From Planctomycetota bacterium (lineage in GTDB: Bacteria > Planctomycetota > JACOTG01), in the NCBI GenBank assembly GCA_016178505.1, contig JACOTG010000040.1, positions 1 to 47,861 of the forward strand: DNA of 47,861 bases. Direction: 5' to 3'. Position numbers and translations under genes: made by a program. Below are positions 1-7,953 of this stretch, one piece after another. Numbering within the stretch: the first letter of the stretch is position 1; the number at the start of each line of letters is the position of its first letter. The notes beneath the pieces were generated by a model that saw only the letters and a program-made list of their open reading frames with translations, was not told the DNA's origin and did not search any database.

Positions 1-1542
1 CGTCACGCCGTTCAGGAGCATGAACGTGTAGCCGAGAATGGCGTTCAACGGCGTGCGGAACTCATGCGACATGTTCGCCAGGAATTGCGACTTCAAGGCC
101 GACGCCTGTTCCAGCTCGAGGGCTTGTCGCCGGAGCAGTTCGTTCTGTTGCGCCAGCTCTGCCGTCGCCGCGTGGACCTTCGCCTCCAACTGCTCCGACG
201 CACGCTTGAGCTGCTCATACAGATTCGCACGCTCCATCGCTTCCGTGCGATCGTGGAGAATCGTGACGACCCACGTCAACTCGCCTTTGTCGGACAGGAC
301 TTTTCCGGCGACCGCCTCGACCGGCATCGGAGTGCCTTCGGTCGGGTCGACGAGACTGATCTCGCCGCGCCAACGACTTTCGGTGCCGCTGAAGAGCAGG
401 TTCGACACGAACGAAGAAAAGTGCGCACCATTCGCGTGCACGCGCCGTTGCTCGCTGTCGTCGCTCTGCTCCTTGACGGTGAAGAGTCGCTCGGCCGGGT
501 CGTTCATCATCACGATGTCGCCCGCGGCATCGGTCACGAGGATCGGGTCCGCGACGGAATCGATGATCAGCTCGAGTCGGTGGCGCTCCTCGCGAACCTC
601 GGTTTCGGCTACCCGCAACTTCGCCCGGCTCTCCTCGATCTCCTTGGTCGCTCGGCCGAGGTCGGTGACGTTTCGGAGAATCGAAACCGCAAACGATCCC
701 TCGCGTGCGTCTTTGACGGAGGTACTCAGGATCTCGAAGAGGAGGTCGGAACCGTCGTTCGGGTCGACCAGGACCAGCTCGCGGCGCAACGGCTCGTTGG
801 ATTCCATCGCGCTCGTGGACAAGGCGGCCGAAAACAGCATGTTGTTCAGCGTGACGGCCTGCCGCCAGCCTTCGCTCGCATCGTCCGGCGCGGCCAGCAG
901 CTTTTCCGCGCGACTGTTCGCGATGATGAGCTTTCCCTCGCTGTTGGTGAGCAGGATCGGGTCCGTCACGGCGTTGATGATGCTGTGGAGCAGCATGCGC
1001 TCGCGAGCGAATTGCGCCTGCGCGAGCGACTGGCGAGAACGCAGTCGCGCGACTTGTTCGCCCAGGACCTCCGCGAGCCATCGAGTCTCGGCCGAAATGC
1101 GCGAATCGGAAGATTCGACGAGGAGGAGCCCGTCAGCCAGGTCCCCCTGACTTTCGTTTCCTCGGAGCTGGATCGCGTGGAACGAGGTGTCTCCGAGTGG
1201 GGTCTCCACCGATGCGGAGTTCGCCGGGAAGTATGCCGGTTCCTTCGACCCGAGCAACGCAACCAGTGGATGATCGGAATCCGCGAGATCGATCGACAAA
1301 TCCCACGTCGACGGCCGAGTGACACCATGACCCCAAACGCCGATGAGGTGCTTGCCACTGGCGTCGGTCGATACGCAGATGGAGCGCCGAACGTCGCCAT
1401 ACTTCGCCAGCCACTGGAGCGCCTGGCGCGCCGACATCTCGAGGTCGACTGTGCGGAGCAAGAACTCCATCAGCGCGAGCTTGCTCGCGGTGTTCGATTG
1501 CGGCGTTCGCTGCGATGAAACGGACGACACGGAACGCAACAC
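1..1542 (-). CDS. GAF-PAS-PAS sensor histidine kinase, 3' end outside the window
   Basis: Probable cytosolic histidine kinase; 514 codons are visible and the gene continues past base 1. No membrane segment is seen. After an N-terminal GAF-like region (about residues 15-170) come two PAS-type segments, each ending in a DPI/ILLT or DPI/ILVT core, then a coiled coil and the HisKA H-box [15 protein letters not shown] with phospho-acceptor His493 (bases 64-66). The ATPase domain is off the edge. I chose the GTG at 1540-1542 because GGAGG lies 8 nt upstream, inside the last codons of the GvpA gene. The reading frame is open back to the GvpA stop codon at 1546-1548, so the two genes are adjacent and probably translationally coupled. 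This suggests the kinase is co-expressed with the gas-vesicle proteins. Its signal and partner regulator are unknown. Family call is secure; function is inference. Confidence 0.9.
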   Translation of the reverse strand, partial: MLRSVSSVSSQRTPQSNTASKLALMEFLLRTVDLEMSARQALQWLAKYGDVRRSICVSTDASGKHLIGVWGHGVTRPSTWDLSIDLADSDHPLVALLGSKEPAYFPANSASVETPLGDTSFHAIQLRGNESQGDLADGLLLVESSDSRISAETRWLAEVLGEQVARLRSRQSLAQAQFARERMLLHSIINAVTDPILLTNSEGKLIIANSRAEKLLAAPDDASEGWRQAVTLNNMLFSAALSTSAMESNEPLRRELVLVDPNDGSDLLFEILSTSVKDAREGSFAVSILRNVTDLGRATKEIEESRAKLRVAETEVREERHRLELIIDSVADPILVTDAAGDIVMMNDPAERLFTVKEQSDDSEQRRVHANGAHFSSFVSNLLFSGTESRWRGEISLVDPTEGTPMPVEAVAGKVLSDKGELTWVVTILHDRTEAMERANLYEQLKRASEQLEAKVHAATAELAQQNELLRRQALELEQASALKSQFLANMSHEFRTPLNAILGYTFMLLNGVT

Positions 1543-1545
1543 CTC

Positions 1546-1869
1546 TTATGCCTCCGCCGTCCTTCGGCGTCGCACCTTTTGGCGTCGCGCCCCGGCGAGT
1601 TCTGCGCGCAGCGCGACATTTTCCGCGGCCAACTCCTGCCGGGTCTGGACGTCGACTGCCGGACGCGAAACGGGCGAGACCTGACCCACGGCCTCAGAGT
1701 ACTTCAGGTACGTGTCGATGGAAGCGACGACAACACGTGCCTCGACCGTGATCAGGTCGATACCGACGAGAGAGACTCGGACCCACGCGTCGATCACGAT
1801 GCCCTTGTCGAGAACACGATCCAGGACATCGATTAGACTGGTACCGCCTGCGGCTCTTTCAACGGGCAT
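1546..1869 (-). CDS. gvpA: gas vesicle structural protein GvpA with C-terminal coiled-coil/basic tail
   Basis: Major shell protein of gas vesicles, the protein-walled gas compartments that give buoyancy. Residues 10-63 carry the GvpA signature: [18 protein letters not shown], then [16 protein letters not shown] and the ending [10 protein letters not shown]. Classical GvpA stops soon after this core at about 70 residues. This protein has 107, and the extra 40 or so residues contain a leucine-rich heptad stretch ([20 protein letters not shown]) followed by an arginine-rich end. It lies between the GvpJ/M-like gene (50 nt upstream) and the histidine kinase that begins 3 nt after its stop codon. 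The core is unmistakable. Whether the tail permits normal rib assembly, or makes this a minor shell protein, cannot be told from sequence. Confidence 0.9.
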   Translation of the reverse strand: MPVERAAGGTSLIDVLDRVLDKGIVIDAWVRVSLVGIDLITVEARVVVASIDTYLKYSEAVGQVSPVSRPAVDVQTRQELAAENVALRAELAGARRQKVRRRRTAEA

Positions 1870-1919
1870 CGTGCACTCCTCGCTTATCTGGAATTAGCGT
1901 CATCGCTTCGAAACGACGA

Positions 1920-2243
1920 TTATCGGCGACGCTGGTGATTCGAGGAGAGCCGGCTGACTCTCCGCTCCAGCGCGCGGATTTGTTTCTTCAGGCGTTCGTT
2001 TTCGACCATCGCGGTCTGCTTTCCCGGCGACAGATAGCGGTCGTACTTCCACCAGTCGAGACCGATCTCCTGGGCCTTGTCGAGGGAGCAAACGAGCAAT
2101 CGCACGCGAATCGTGATCAGCTCGACCTCGGCCAGCGAGATCTTGATGTCGCCGGCGATGACGAGCCCCTTGTCCAAGACGCGGTCGAGAACGTCGACGA
2201 GGCCCGTGGAACGCGATGCCGAAGGTTGCTGATTGAATGGCAT
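1920..2243 (-). CDS. gas vesicle protein of the GvpJ/GvpM (GvpA-paralogue) type
   Basis: Second GvpA-superfamily protein, 107 residues. The segment [18 protein letters not shown] is followed by DIKISLAEVELITIRVRLLV and a GLDWWKYD segment. Replacing the IDAW of GvpA with IAGDI and adding the tryptophan pair are typical of the minor GvpJ/GvpM/GvpS group, which help nucleate or cap vesicles. The last 30 residues form a coiled coil (VENERLKKQIRALERRVSRL) ending in arginines, much like the tail of the neighbouring GvpA. An in-frame TAG five codons upstream fixes the ATG as the first usable start. There is no Shine-Dalgarno at normal distance, because the only GGAGG is 20 nt away. It is the first gene of the gvp-kinase unit. 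Assigning J versus M versus S needs a tree. Confidence 0.85.
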   Translation of the reverse strand: MPFNQQPSASRSTGLVDVLDRVLDKGLVIAGDIKISLAEVELITIRVRLLVCSLDKAQEIGLDWWKYDRYLSPGKQTAMVENERLKKQIRALERRVSRLSSNHQRRR

Positions 2244-2254
2244 TTTGGTCAGCC

Positions 2255-2283
2255 ACTATACCCACCCTCCTCTTTTCGGGCAA
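2255..2283 (-). promoter_or_regulatory. candidate sigma70-type promoter just before the GvpJ/M-like gene
   Basis: On the minus strand TTGCCC (2283-2278) and TATAGT (2260-2255) are separated by 17 bp. Only 11 nt separate the -10 from the ATG at 2243, so the 5' leader would be about 4-5 nt and would exclude the upstream GGAGG. It competes with the sigma-54-like site at 2400-2414. Confidence 0.35.
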
Positions 2284-2399
2284 CGAATCGCGAAAGGCGA
2301 ATCATGCACCCATCGAGGAAGGGCCCGACCGGTAAAGCACCCGCTACCCCTGAGTGACGCGGATCGGAAGAGTCCGCGCCTTCGAGGTCTGTCTCCCCA

Positions 2400-2414
2400 G
2401 CGATGAGTGTGCCA
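2400..2414 (-). promoter_or_regulatory. candidate sigma-54 promoter upstream of the gas-vesicle genes
   Basis: The minus strand reads TTTGGCACACTCATCGCTGG. This holds TGGCAC, five spacer bases and TCGC, so the invariant GG and GC are at correct -24/-12 spacing with one mismatch to TTGC. The predicted transcript would start near 2388, about 145 nt before the gvpJ/M start. Confidence 0.45.
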
Positions 2415-2569
2415 AAGACTTCCTTCGACGAATCGGACGCTCCGATCGGGGCCCATCGATCTCGACAGTGAAGGATTTCCCGCTCGATCCACCAGAATCG
2501 GCAGGTTCGTCGTCGGACGATGGGTCGCTGGCCGCAATCTGCGGGCGAAATGCTGGCAATGCGACGTGC

Positions 2570-2600
2570 GCAAGAATTACAAGACCCGTGAAGTTCTTGC
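2570..2600. promoter_or_regulatory. 31-bp inverted repeat, possible activator-binding site
   Basis: GCAAGAA (2570-2576) and TTCTTGC (2594-2600) form perfect 7-bp arms around 17 bp. The centre is roughly 200 bp upstream of the transcript start predicted from the sigma-54-like site at 2400-2414, a normal position for an NtrC-type enhancer. The rest of the 2284-2634 gap shows no supported gene. Confidence 0.3.
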
Positions 2601-2634
2601 AAACTCCGCTCACGCCATCCGGTCAGCCCGGAGT

Positions 2635-5600
2635 TCAGGGCACTGACTCGCCCGCCTGTTCGAGCATGGCGACCGGGCATCGGCTCAAGAGGGTCCCGAG
2701 CGGGATCTCTTCGCCGATCTCGGCGAACACTTCGCCGGAGACCGTGTCTCGCCAGGTGCACCCGCGCAAGCCGACCGGGAAAACAAGGGTGGTCGTACCC
2801 CAGCATTGCATCCCGATGGGGAACGGACGCTCCGGTGAAGTCATCGCCGCAACGCGCACGGGCACGGCAACGACGACGGCCCCTCCCCTCCCACGACGCG
2901 CGAACGCGACGACCCGGTCCGCTGCGTCGCCTCGCACCTCCATTGGGAGGTAGTCCCCGTCCGAGAAGAGGTCCGCGTGCCGCCTCCGAAGATGCAAACC
3001 GCATGCGGTGACGTGAAGCTTGATGCGTCCGTCCTCCCAACCCTCGAGGAGTCGACCGACTCGCTCGAATCCGGCTCCCGTGCCGTCGAGTCCGGAACGC
3101 TCACGCTCGAGAATCGACTCGAGGTCACGCAACAACCGACACCGATCGCCATAGTCGACCGGTCGTCGATTGTCCGGATCCACCAGGTCGAGTGCCCAGA
3201 GCTCGGTCCCCTGATAGAAGTCGGGCACCCCGGGCGACGCGATTTTCAGGACGACTTGTGCAAGCGAGTTCACCATTCCCAGTTGGGCGATCTGTCGGTG
3301 GAATGATCGGAACAGGTCGAAAAAGCGAGGTGAGGTCCGTCCTTTCAGTGTCCGCTCCACGAAGCGCACGACCGCGTGCTCGTAGCGTTGGTTCTCGTTG
3401 ATCCAGCTCGTGTGAACTTTGGCCTCGCGGATTGCCTTCAACATGTAGTCGCCAATGCGCTTCGCGAGCTCTTCGACATCCCCGGCGGTCGCGCTCGCCG
3501 GCCAACACCCGACGAGAGTCTGATAGAAGAGATACTCGTCGTTGCGGTCCGGAGCCCACCCGTCTTCCAGTTTCGTCCGGTTCGCGGAGTTCAGTCGAGC
3601 CCACCGCGAGACCGCCCGTCGCCATTGTTCGGGGATTTCCGAGAGCGCGTCGATCCTCGTTCGCGCGTCTTCGCCTCGTTTGGTGTCGTGCGTCGAAGTG
3701 GCGAGGACGGAGTGCGGACACATTTCCAGGCGGCGACCGTTCTCTTCGTGGAATCGCGTTGGGCTGGTCCCGAAGCGACGAGGATCACCGCCAACCTCGT
3801 TGAGCGACATGAGGAGATTGAAGCGGTAGAACGCGGTGTCCTCGACGCCTTTTGCCTGAATCGGACCCGTGTATTGCTGGAGCTTCATCGCGAATCGAAG
3901 ACGATCGCGGAATTCTTGGGGGGACAGATCGCCGCGATCGGGCAGCAGCACTCCGCGAATGAAGTCGAAGATCGAGACCTCCATGGTCGGGCTTCGGTAT
4001 TTCGCCAAGGCGACGGCGGATTCGATCGTGCGACGGTCCGTCGCCGTCCAACCGGCCTCGGTGACATAGGTTCGATACGTGGGGAAGCACGCGACGATTT
4101 CCTTCAGGGCATCACGCAGGCTGTCGAGGGTGAAGTCACGTGAACGCCGTTCGCGCTCGGCGATGCGACTGAGCGCGTTCGCGAGCATGTTCAACTCGCT
4201 CGCCATCGTGGACGAGAGAATCAGTTTCTTGCAGTCGTAAGCCACCTGGGCGAACGACGTGCGGATTCCCGTGAATCGTTCATACGTCTGCCGCATGACG
4301 CGGGCATTCCGCGCTTCGACGAAGAGCCCATTCTGCAAGTTCAGATAGTCGTAACCGGTGGTGCCGTCGATTGGCCACTCGTCAGGAAGCGACTCGTGCT
4401 CCGCGAGGATCTTCTCGACGGTGACCCAGACCGCGCCCGAGCGCAGGCCCCGTTCGCCGCGCTCCTCACGCAATGACTCGAGCGCGCGACGGATTTCAAC
4501 CTCGTCCGGAGGCACCGGCTCGGGTTCGACACTGCCTACCAACCATGCCCGAGCCACGGACTCCTGCAGCATCCATGTGTATCGCCCGGCGTCGAACAGT
4601 CCATCCATGTGATCGATCCTGAGGCCCGTCACTTTCCCCTCGCCGATCAGCCGGACGATCAATTGATGGGTCGCGTCGAACACTGCCGGATCCTCCATGC
4701 GGAGGCACGCGAGGTCGTTGACGTCGAAGAATCGTCGATAGTTGATCTCGTGAGAGGCCGTTCGCCAGTACGACAGTCGATACGCTTGTCCCTCGAGGAG
4801 CTCATGGAGGAGATCGAAGCTTGCGGGGTTGCCCGGCACGCCGTTGAAGATGCGGACGTTCTCGTCGATGTGGCGACGAATGCGCGGCGACGCCTCGACG
4901 AGGCGAGCGAGCCTCTCCCGCGCGACTTCCTTTTCGCGTTGGCGATCGTCGATATGTTCCGGATTGCTTTCGGCGCGCGCCGGGAGATTGCGAAGCGCCA
5001 TGAGGATGCTCAGGAACTCTCGAACATGGCATTCCTCCTCTTTGGAGCTCGTCGTGGCCCGTTGTAATTCATCGAGACCGAACCGGAAGAGTTGCGGCGA
5101 CTGTCTCGGATTGATTGGCAGCTCCCAACCGCCAGCTTCGAGCAGGAGCGCGCCGTCGTCGAAACGCAGTCGCAATTCGCCTCTCTCGAGCGCCCGGCCA
5201 TATTGGTCGCCAAGGATCGGCAGAAGGACCTTTCCTTTCAGTTCTGGAGTGATCGGATCCCAGTCGACATCGAAGAATCTCGCGAACGGCGAACACGATC
5301 CATTCTCCAGCACGTCCCGCCACCATCGGTTCCTGCGCGGGTCGATCCCCATGTGGTTCGGGACGAAATCGAGGACTTGTCCAAGCCCGTGCTCGCGCAG
5401 AGTCTCGACGAAGGCGTCGTAGTCGGCTTCGCTTCCCAGCTCGGAGTTCAGCGCATTGTGGTCGCAGATGTCGTAGCCGTGGAGGCTGGCGGACCGCGCC
5501 TTCAGATATGGAGACGAGTAACAGTCCGTGATTCCAAGGGCCGAAAGGTAGGGCACGATCGTTCGCGCATGATCAAAGCCGAATTTCGAGTGGAATTGAA

Positions 5601-5787
5601 TGCGGTATGTCGACAGTGGCACGCGCCGATGCTGCCGGATCCGCTGCGCGAGATCGCGAATGCGCGCGACGTGTGCGGGAGCCTCCGCGACCCTTCCTGA
5701 CGATTCGCGCTCGCCGCAGGTGCTCACATCGTTTTCTCCAGTGATCTCTAGCCTCGTGCCCCGTGGCCATTCTGCGTTCGACGGCAT
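2635..5787 (-). CDS. treY: maltooligosyltrehalose synthase (TreY, GH13_26)
   Basis: Converts the reducing end of maltodextrin into a trehalosyl unit by intramolecular transglycosylation, the first step of the TreYZ route to trehalose, a stress solute. The family signature begins near residue 58 with STYRIQFHSKFGFDHA and SSPYLKARSASLHGYD. GH13 motifs follow: DFVPNHMG (region I), GLRIDHMDGL with the nucleophile Asp, VTVEKILAEHESLP with the general acid Glu, and STHDTKRGEDAR (region IV). The C-terminal part has VPDFYQGTELWALDLVDPDN. I chose the ATG at 5785-5787 because GAGG lies about 6 nt upstream; the frame remains open to 6000, but that extension looks non-coding. At 1050 residues it is at the long end for TreY, with an unexplained N-terminal segment of about 50 residues. 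TreZ and TreX are not in the window. Confidence 0.95.
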   Translation of the reverse strand: MPSNAEWPRGTRLEITGENDVSTCGERESSGRVAEAPAHVARIRDLAQRIRQHRRVPLSTYRIQFHSKFGFDHARTIVPYLSALGITDCYSSPYLKARSASLHGYDICDHNALNSELGSEADYDAFVETLREHGLGQVLDFVPNHMGIDPRRNRWWRDVLENGSCSPFARFFDVDWDPITPELKGKVLLPILGDQYGRALERGELRLRFDDGALLLEAGGWELPINPRQSPQLFRFGLDELQRATTSSKEEECHVREFLSILMALRNLPARAESNPEHIDDRQREKEVARERLARLVEASPRIRRHIDENVRIFNGVPGNPASFDLLHELLEGQAYRLSYWRTASHEINYRRFFDVNDLACLRMEDPAVFDATHQLIVRLIGEGKVTGLRIDHMDGLFDAGRYTWMLQESVARAWLVGSVEPEPVPPDEVEIRRALESLREERGERGLRSGAVWVTVEKILAEHESLPDEWPIDGTTGYDYLNLQNGLFVEARNARVMRQTYERFTGIRTSFAQVAYDCKKLILSSTMASELNMLANALSRIAERERRSRDFTLDSLRDALKEIVACFPTYRTYVTEAGWTATDRRTIESAVALAKYRSPTMEVSIFDFIRGVLLPDRGDLSPQEFRDRLRFAMKLQQYTGPIQAKGVEDTAFYRFNLLMSLNEVGGDPRRFGTSPTRFHEENGRRLEMCPHSVLATSTHDTKRGEDARTRIDALSEIPEQWRRAVSRWARLNSANRTKLEDGWAPDRNDEYLFYQTLVGCWPASATAGDVEELAKRIGDYMLKAIREAKVHTSWINENQRYEHAVVRFVERTLKGRTSPRFFDLFRSFHRQIAQLGMVNSLAQVVLKIASPGVPDFYQGTELWALDLVDPDNRRPVDYGDRCRLLRDLESILERERSGLDGTGAGFERVGRLLEGWEDGRIKLHVTACGLHLRRRHADLFSDGDYLPMEVRGDAADRVVAFARRGRGGAVVVAVPVRVAAMTSPERPFPIGMQCWGTTTLVFPVGLRGCTWRDTVSGEVFAEIGEEIPLGTLLSRCPVAMLEQAGESVP

Positions 5788-6164
5788 CGGAGCCTCGAAG
5801 CGAGTGACGTGCCGATCGCCTTGCCCGCCATCGGGCCCTTTCTCACGGCCCATTCCGGGAACCCATGCTTCGTCGAGTCCGCAGAGAGACGAGCACAGCG
5901 GCGAAGCGGGCAACCTGCTCGAATTGCAGATCGGCCAGTGCTTCGTCCAACGACGATGCGAGGAGACGCGCGTCGGAGACCGCCCGAATCGTTCGAACAC
6001 CTCATCGATTCCGTTTCACAAACGGTTCTCTTCGCCGGGTGAGATGCACACGAGGTGCGGCATGAACATTGCGAGGTCGGTTTCACGGCATTGACATGGA
6101 AGGTTGCAACTCAGTGTCGATCAGCGGCACTGAATCGCCTAATGTTTGGCAAACGGAGGTCATC
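5788..6164. other. divergent intergenic region, no gene seen
   Basis: It separates treY (leftward) from the small membrane protein gene (rightward) and must hold both promoters. A perfect TTGACA is at 6091-6096, but no -10 lies 16-18 bp downstream. The part up to 6000 is an open extension of treY without recognisable protein sequence. Confidence 0.4.
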
Positions 6165-6314
6165 ATGCTGTGGACTATCTTCCTCATCCTGATGGTGCTT
6201 TGGCTTCTGGGTCTCGTGAGCGGCTACACGATCGGAGGATTCATCCATCTCCTTCTCATCATCGCGCTCGTCGCCTTGCTCATTCGTGTGATTCAAGGCC
6301 GGAGAGTTGTGTAG
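6165..6314 (+). CDS. Lmo0937-type small membrane protein (49 aa)
   Basis: Tiny inner-membrane protein. MLWTIFLILMVLWLLGLVSG begins one membrane helix, YTIGGFIHLLLIIALVALLI forms a second, and the chain ends RVIQGRRVV. This two-helix pattern with the central SGYTIGGFIHLLL motif is that of the Lmo0937 family, whose members are around 50 residues and widespread, often beside stress genes. The molecular role of the family is unknown. The ATG at 6165 is supported by GGAGG 6 nt upstream; the same frame is open further upstream but that sequence does not resemble the family. It stands alone between treY and the two-component genes and is followed by about 300 bp without a gene. Confidence 0.85.
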   Translation: MLWTIFLILMVLWLLGLVSGYTIGGFIHLLLIIALVALLIRVIQGRRVV

Positions 6315-6612
6315 GTGTCGAGTCGTCACGGAAGCGCGCCCGCTCGTACGGGCACGACTCGCCGCCGTGATCCGAGGCGACCCGCGATCACCGTCCAAGT
6401 GACGGGCGCCGCTCTACGCCGGAATCGCAGCAGCGATGCCCCAACCGGCGTCCTGAGAATCCGAAGATGACCTGCGCCACAGCAGGTCGTCTTGATTCGG
6501 TCGTTGAAACTTGCATCCCGTGGACCGCCGACACGCCCATCGACGCCGCCTGAACGGCGAAAATAATGTCGGATTCTACGCCCGGCAGCTGGGCAGCAGC
6601 TCGTGTGTTGAC
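6315..6612. other. convergent intergenic gap, no gene seen
   Basis: This space lies between the ends of the small membrane protein gene and the NtrC-type regulator gene. The only structure I see is a weak hairpin (GCCCG at 6338-6342, CGGGC at 6349-6353) without a T-tract, so no terminator is claimed. Confidence 0.35.
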
Positions 6613-7953
6613 CTACTCGAGGAGGTACGTGTTCAAGCGGTTGTAGAGAGTCTTGAGGCTGACCCCGAGTACCTCCGCCGTCTTTTTCTTGCTGCCACTG
6701 TAATGCTCCAGCGTCGCGAGGATCAGGCGCCGTTCCGCTTCGGCGATGGACGTTCCGACATTGAAGTGCAGATCTTGTCCCGAGTTTCCATTGGTGCCGT
6801 GAACCTCGAACGGGAACCGTTCGGGTCCGATCTCCTCGTCGGCCAAGATAAAAGCTCGGTAGAGAATGTTCTTCAACTCCCGAACGTTGCCCGGCCAGTT
6901 GTGCGCCTGAAGGCGCTCGAGTGCCTTCTTGCTCAGGCGCTTCGTCGTTCCTTCCGCCTTGTTCATTTCGTCCAGGAAGTGAGTCGCTAGCAGCGTCACA
7001 TCGTCGCCTCGTTCACATAGAGGTGGAACGTCGATGCGCATGACTTCGAGCCTGTAGAAGAGGTCCTGTCGAAGCTTTCCCTCCGCGACCGCTTCCTCGG
7101 GCTTGCGGTTCGTTGCGGCGAGAATGCGTACGTCGACGGTGGTCTGTTCATCGCCGCCGACGCGAATGAAGTTCCGCGTCTCGAGAACGCGCAACAGATT
7201 GACCTGAAGCTCCGCCGGCATCTCCGTGATTTCGTCCAGGAAGAGCGTGCCGCCCATCGATCGCTCGAAATACCCTTTGTGTGCCCGATTGGCGCCGGTG
7301 AAGCTGCCGCGCTCATGACCGAATAGTTCGCTCTCGATCAAGGTCGCCGGCACTGCACCGCAATTCATCGGAAGGAACGGTCCCTTTCGCCGTCGACTGA
7401 CCGCGTGAAGCGTTTCCGCGATCAGCTCCTTGCCCGTTCCGCTCTGGCCGACGATGAGAACGGATGCCTCAGTCGGCCCCACGCGCGAGACCACGTCGTA
7501 GACCCGCTGCATGGCCGGCGACGCCCCGATCAGCGTTCCGAAGCGACCGAGTTTCCTTAGCTCGCCACGCAAACTGCCGATTTCTTCGACCAACTCGCGC
7601 GTGCGCGCGACGTTGGCGAGAATGGCCTTCAGACGCGAGACGTCCACCGGCTTCGTGAGGTAGTCGCGAACGCCGATGCGCAAGGCCTCGACCGCCGTGT
7701 CGACGCTCGCATGTCCTGTAATCAGGATGACGTCGGTTCCGCTTGCCTCCTCGAGATTCTCCAACAGTGCCATGCCGTTCCCATCGGGAAGGTTCAAGTC
7801 GATGAGCACGACGTCCGGAATTCGAGCGGCGAGCTGCTCGCGCGCCGCCTGAAGACTGTCCGCAGATCCGGTGGTGAAGCCCTCGTTTTGGAGGAGCTCC
7901 AACAGTCCCTTCAGAGAGCTAGGATCGTCTTCGACTACCAGTGCGTATGGCAT
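6613..7953 (-). CDS. NtrC-family sigma-54-dependent response regulator
   Basis: Transcription activator that uses ATP to open sigma-54 RNA polymerase complexes when phosphorylated. Three domains are visible in 446 residues. The receiver has acidic residues VVEDD, phospho-acceptor Asp52 in LIDLNLPDGNG and Lys101 in YLTKP. The AAA+ domain has Walker A GQSGTGKE (169-176), the sigma-54 loop as GSFTGA (216-221, a Ser variant of GAFTGA) and Walker B GGTLFLDE (234-241). A C-terminal Fis-type helix-turn-helix contains KKKTAEVLGVSLKTLYNRL. The start at 7953 gives the normal receiver N-terminus; upstream codons in the same frame read as shadow of the kinase gene. It overlaps the kinase gene by 35 nt, so the pair is co-transcribed. 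Targets may include the sigma-54-like sites at 2400 and 10117; this is inference. Confidence 0.95.
   Translation of the reverse strand: MPYALVVEDDPSSLKGLLELLQNEGFTTGSADSLQAAREQLAARIPDVVLIDLNLPDGNGMALLENLEEASGTDVILITGHASVDTAVEALRIGVRDYLTKPVDVSRLKAILANVARTRELVEEIGSLRGELRKLGRFGTLIGASPAMQRVYDVVSRVGPTEASVLIVGQSGTGKELIAETLHAVSRRRKGPFLPMNCGAVPATLIESELFGHERGSFTGANRAHKGYFERSMGGTLFLDEITEMPAELQVNLLRVLETRNFIRVGGDEQTTVDVRILAATNRKPEEAVAEGKLRQDLFYRLEVMRIDVPPLCERGDDVTLLATHFLDEMNKAEGTTKRLSKKALERLQAHNWPGNVRELKNILYRAFILADEEIGPERFPFEVHGTNGNSGQDLHFNVGTSIAEAERRLILATLEHYSGSKKKTAEVLGVSLKTLYNRLNTYLLE

Noticed and set aside
64..1518. 484-codon plus-strand open frame.
   Set aside because: It is the complement of the clear histidine kinase on the minus strand and contains no recognisable domain.
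6091..6096. Perfect TTGACA before the small membrane protein gene.
   Set aside because: No acceptable -10 hexamer lies 16-18 bp downstream.
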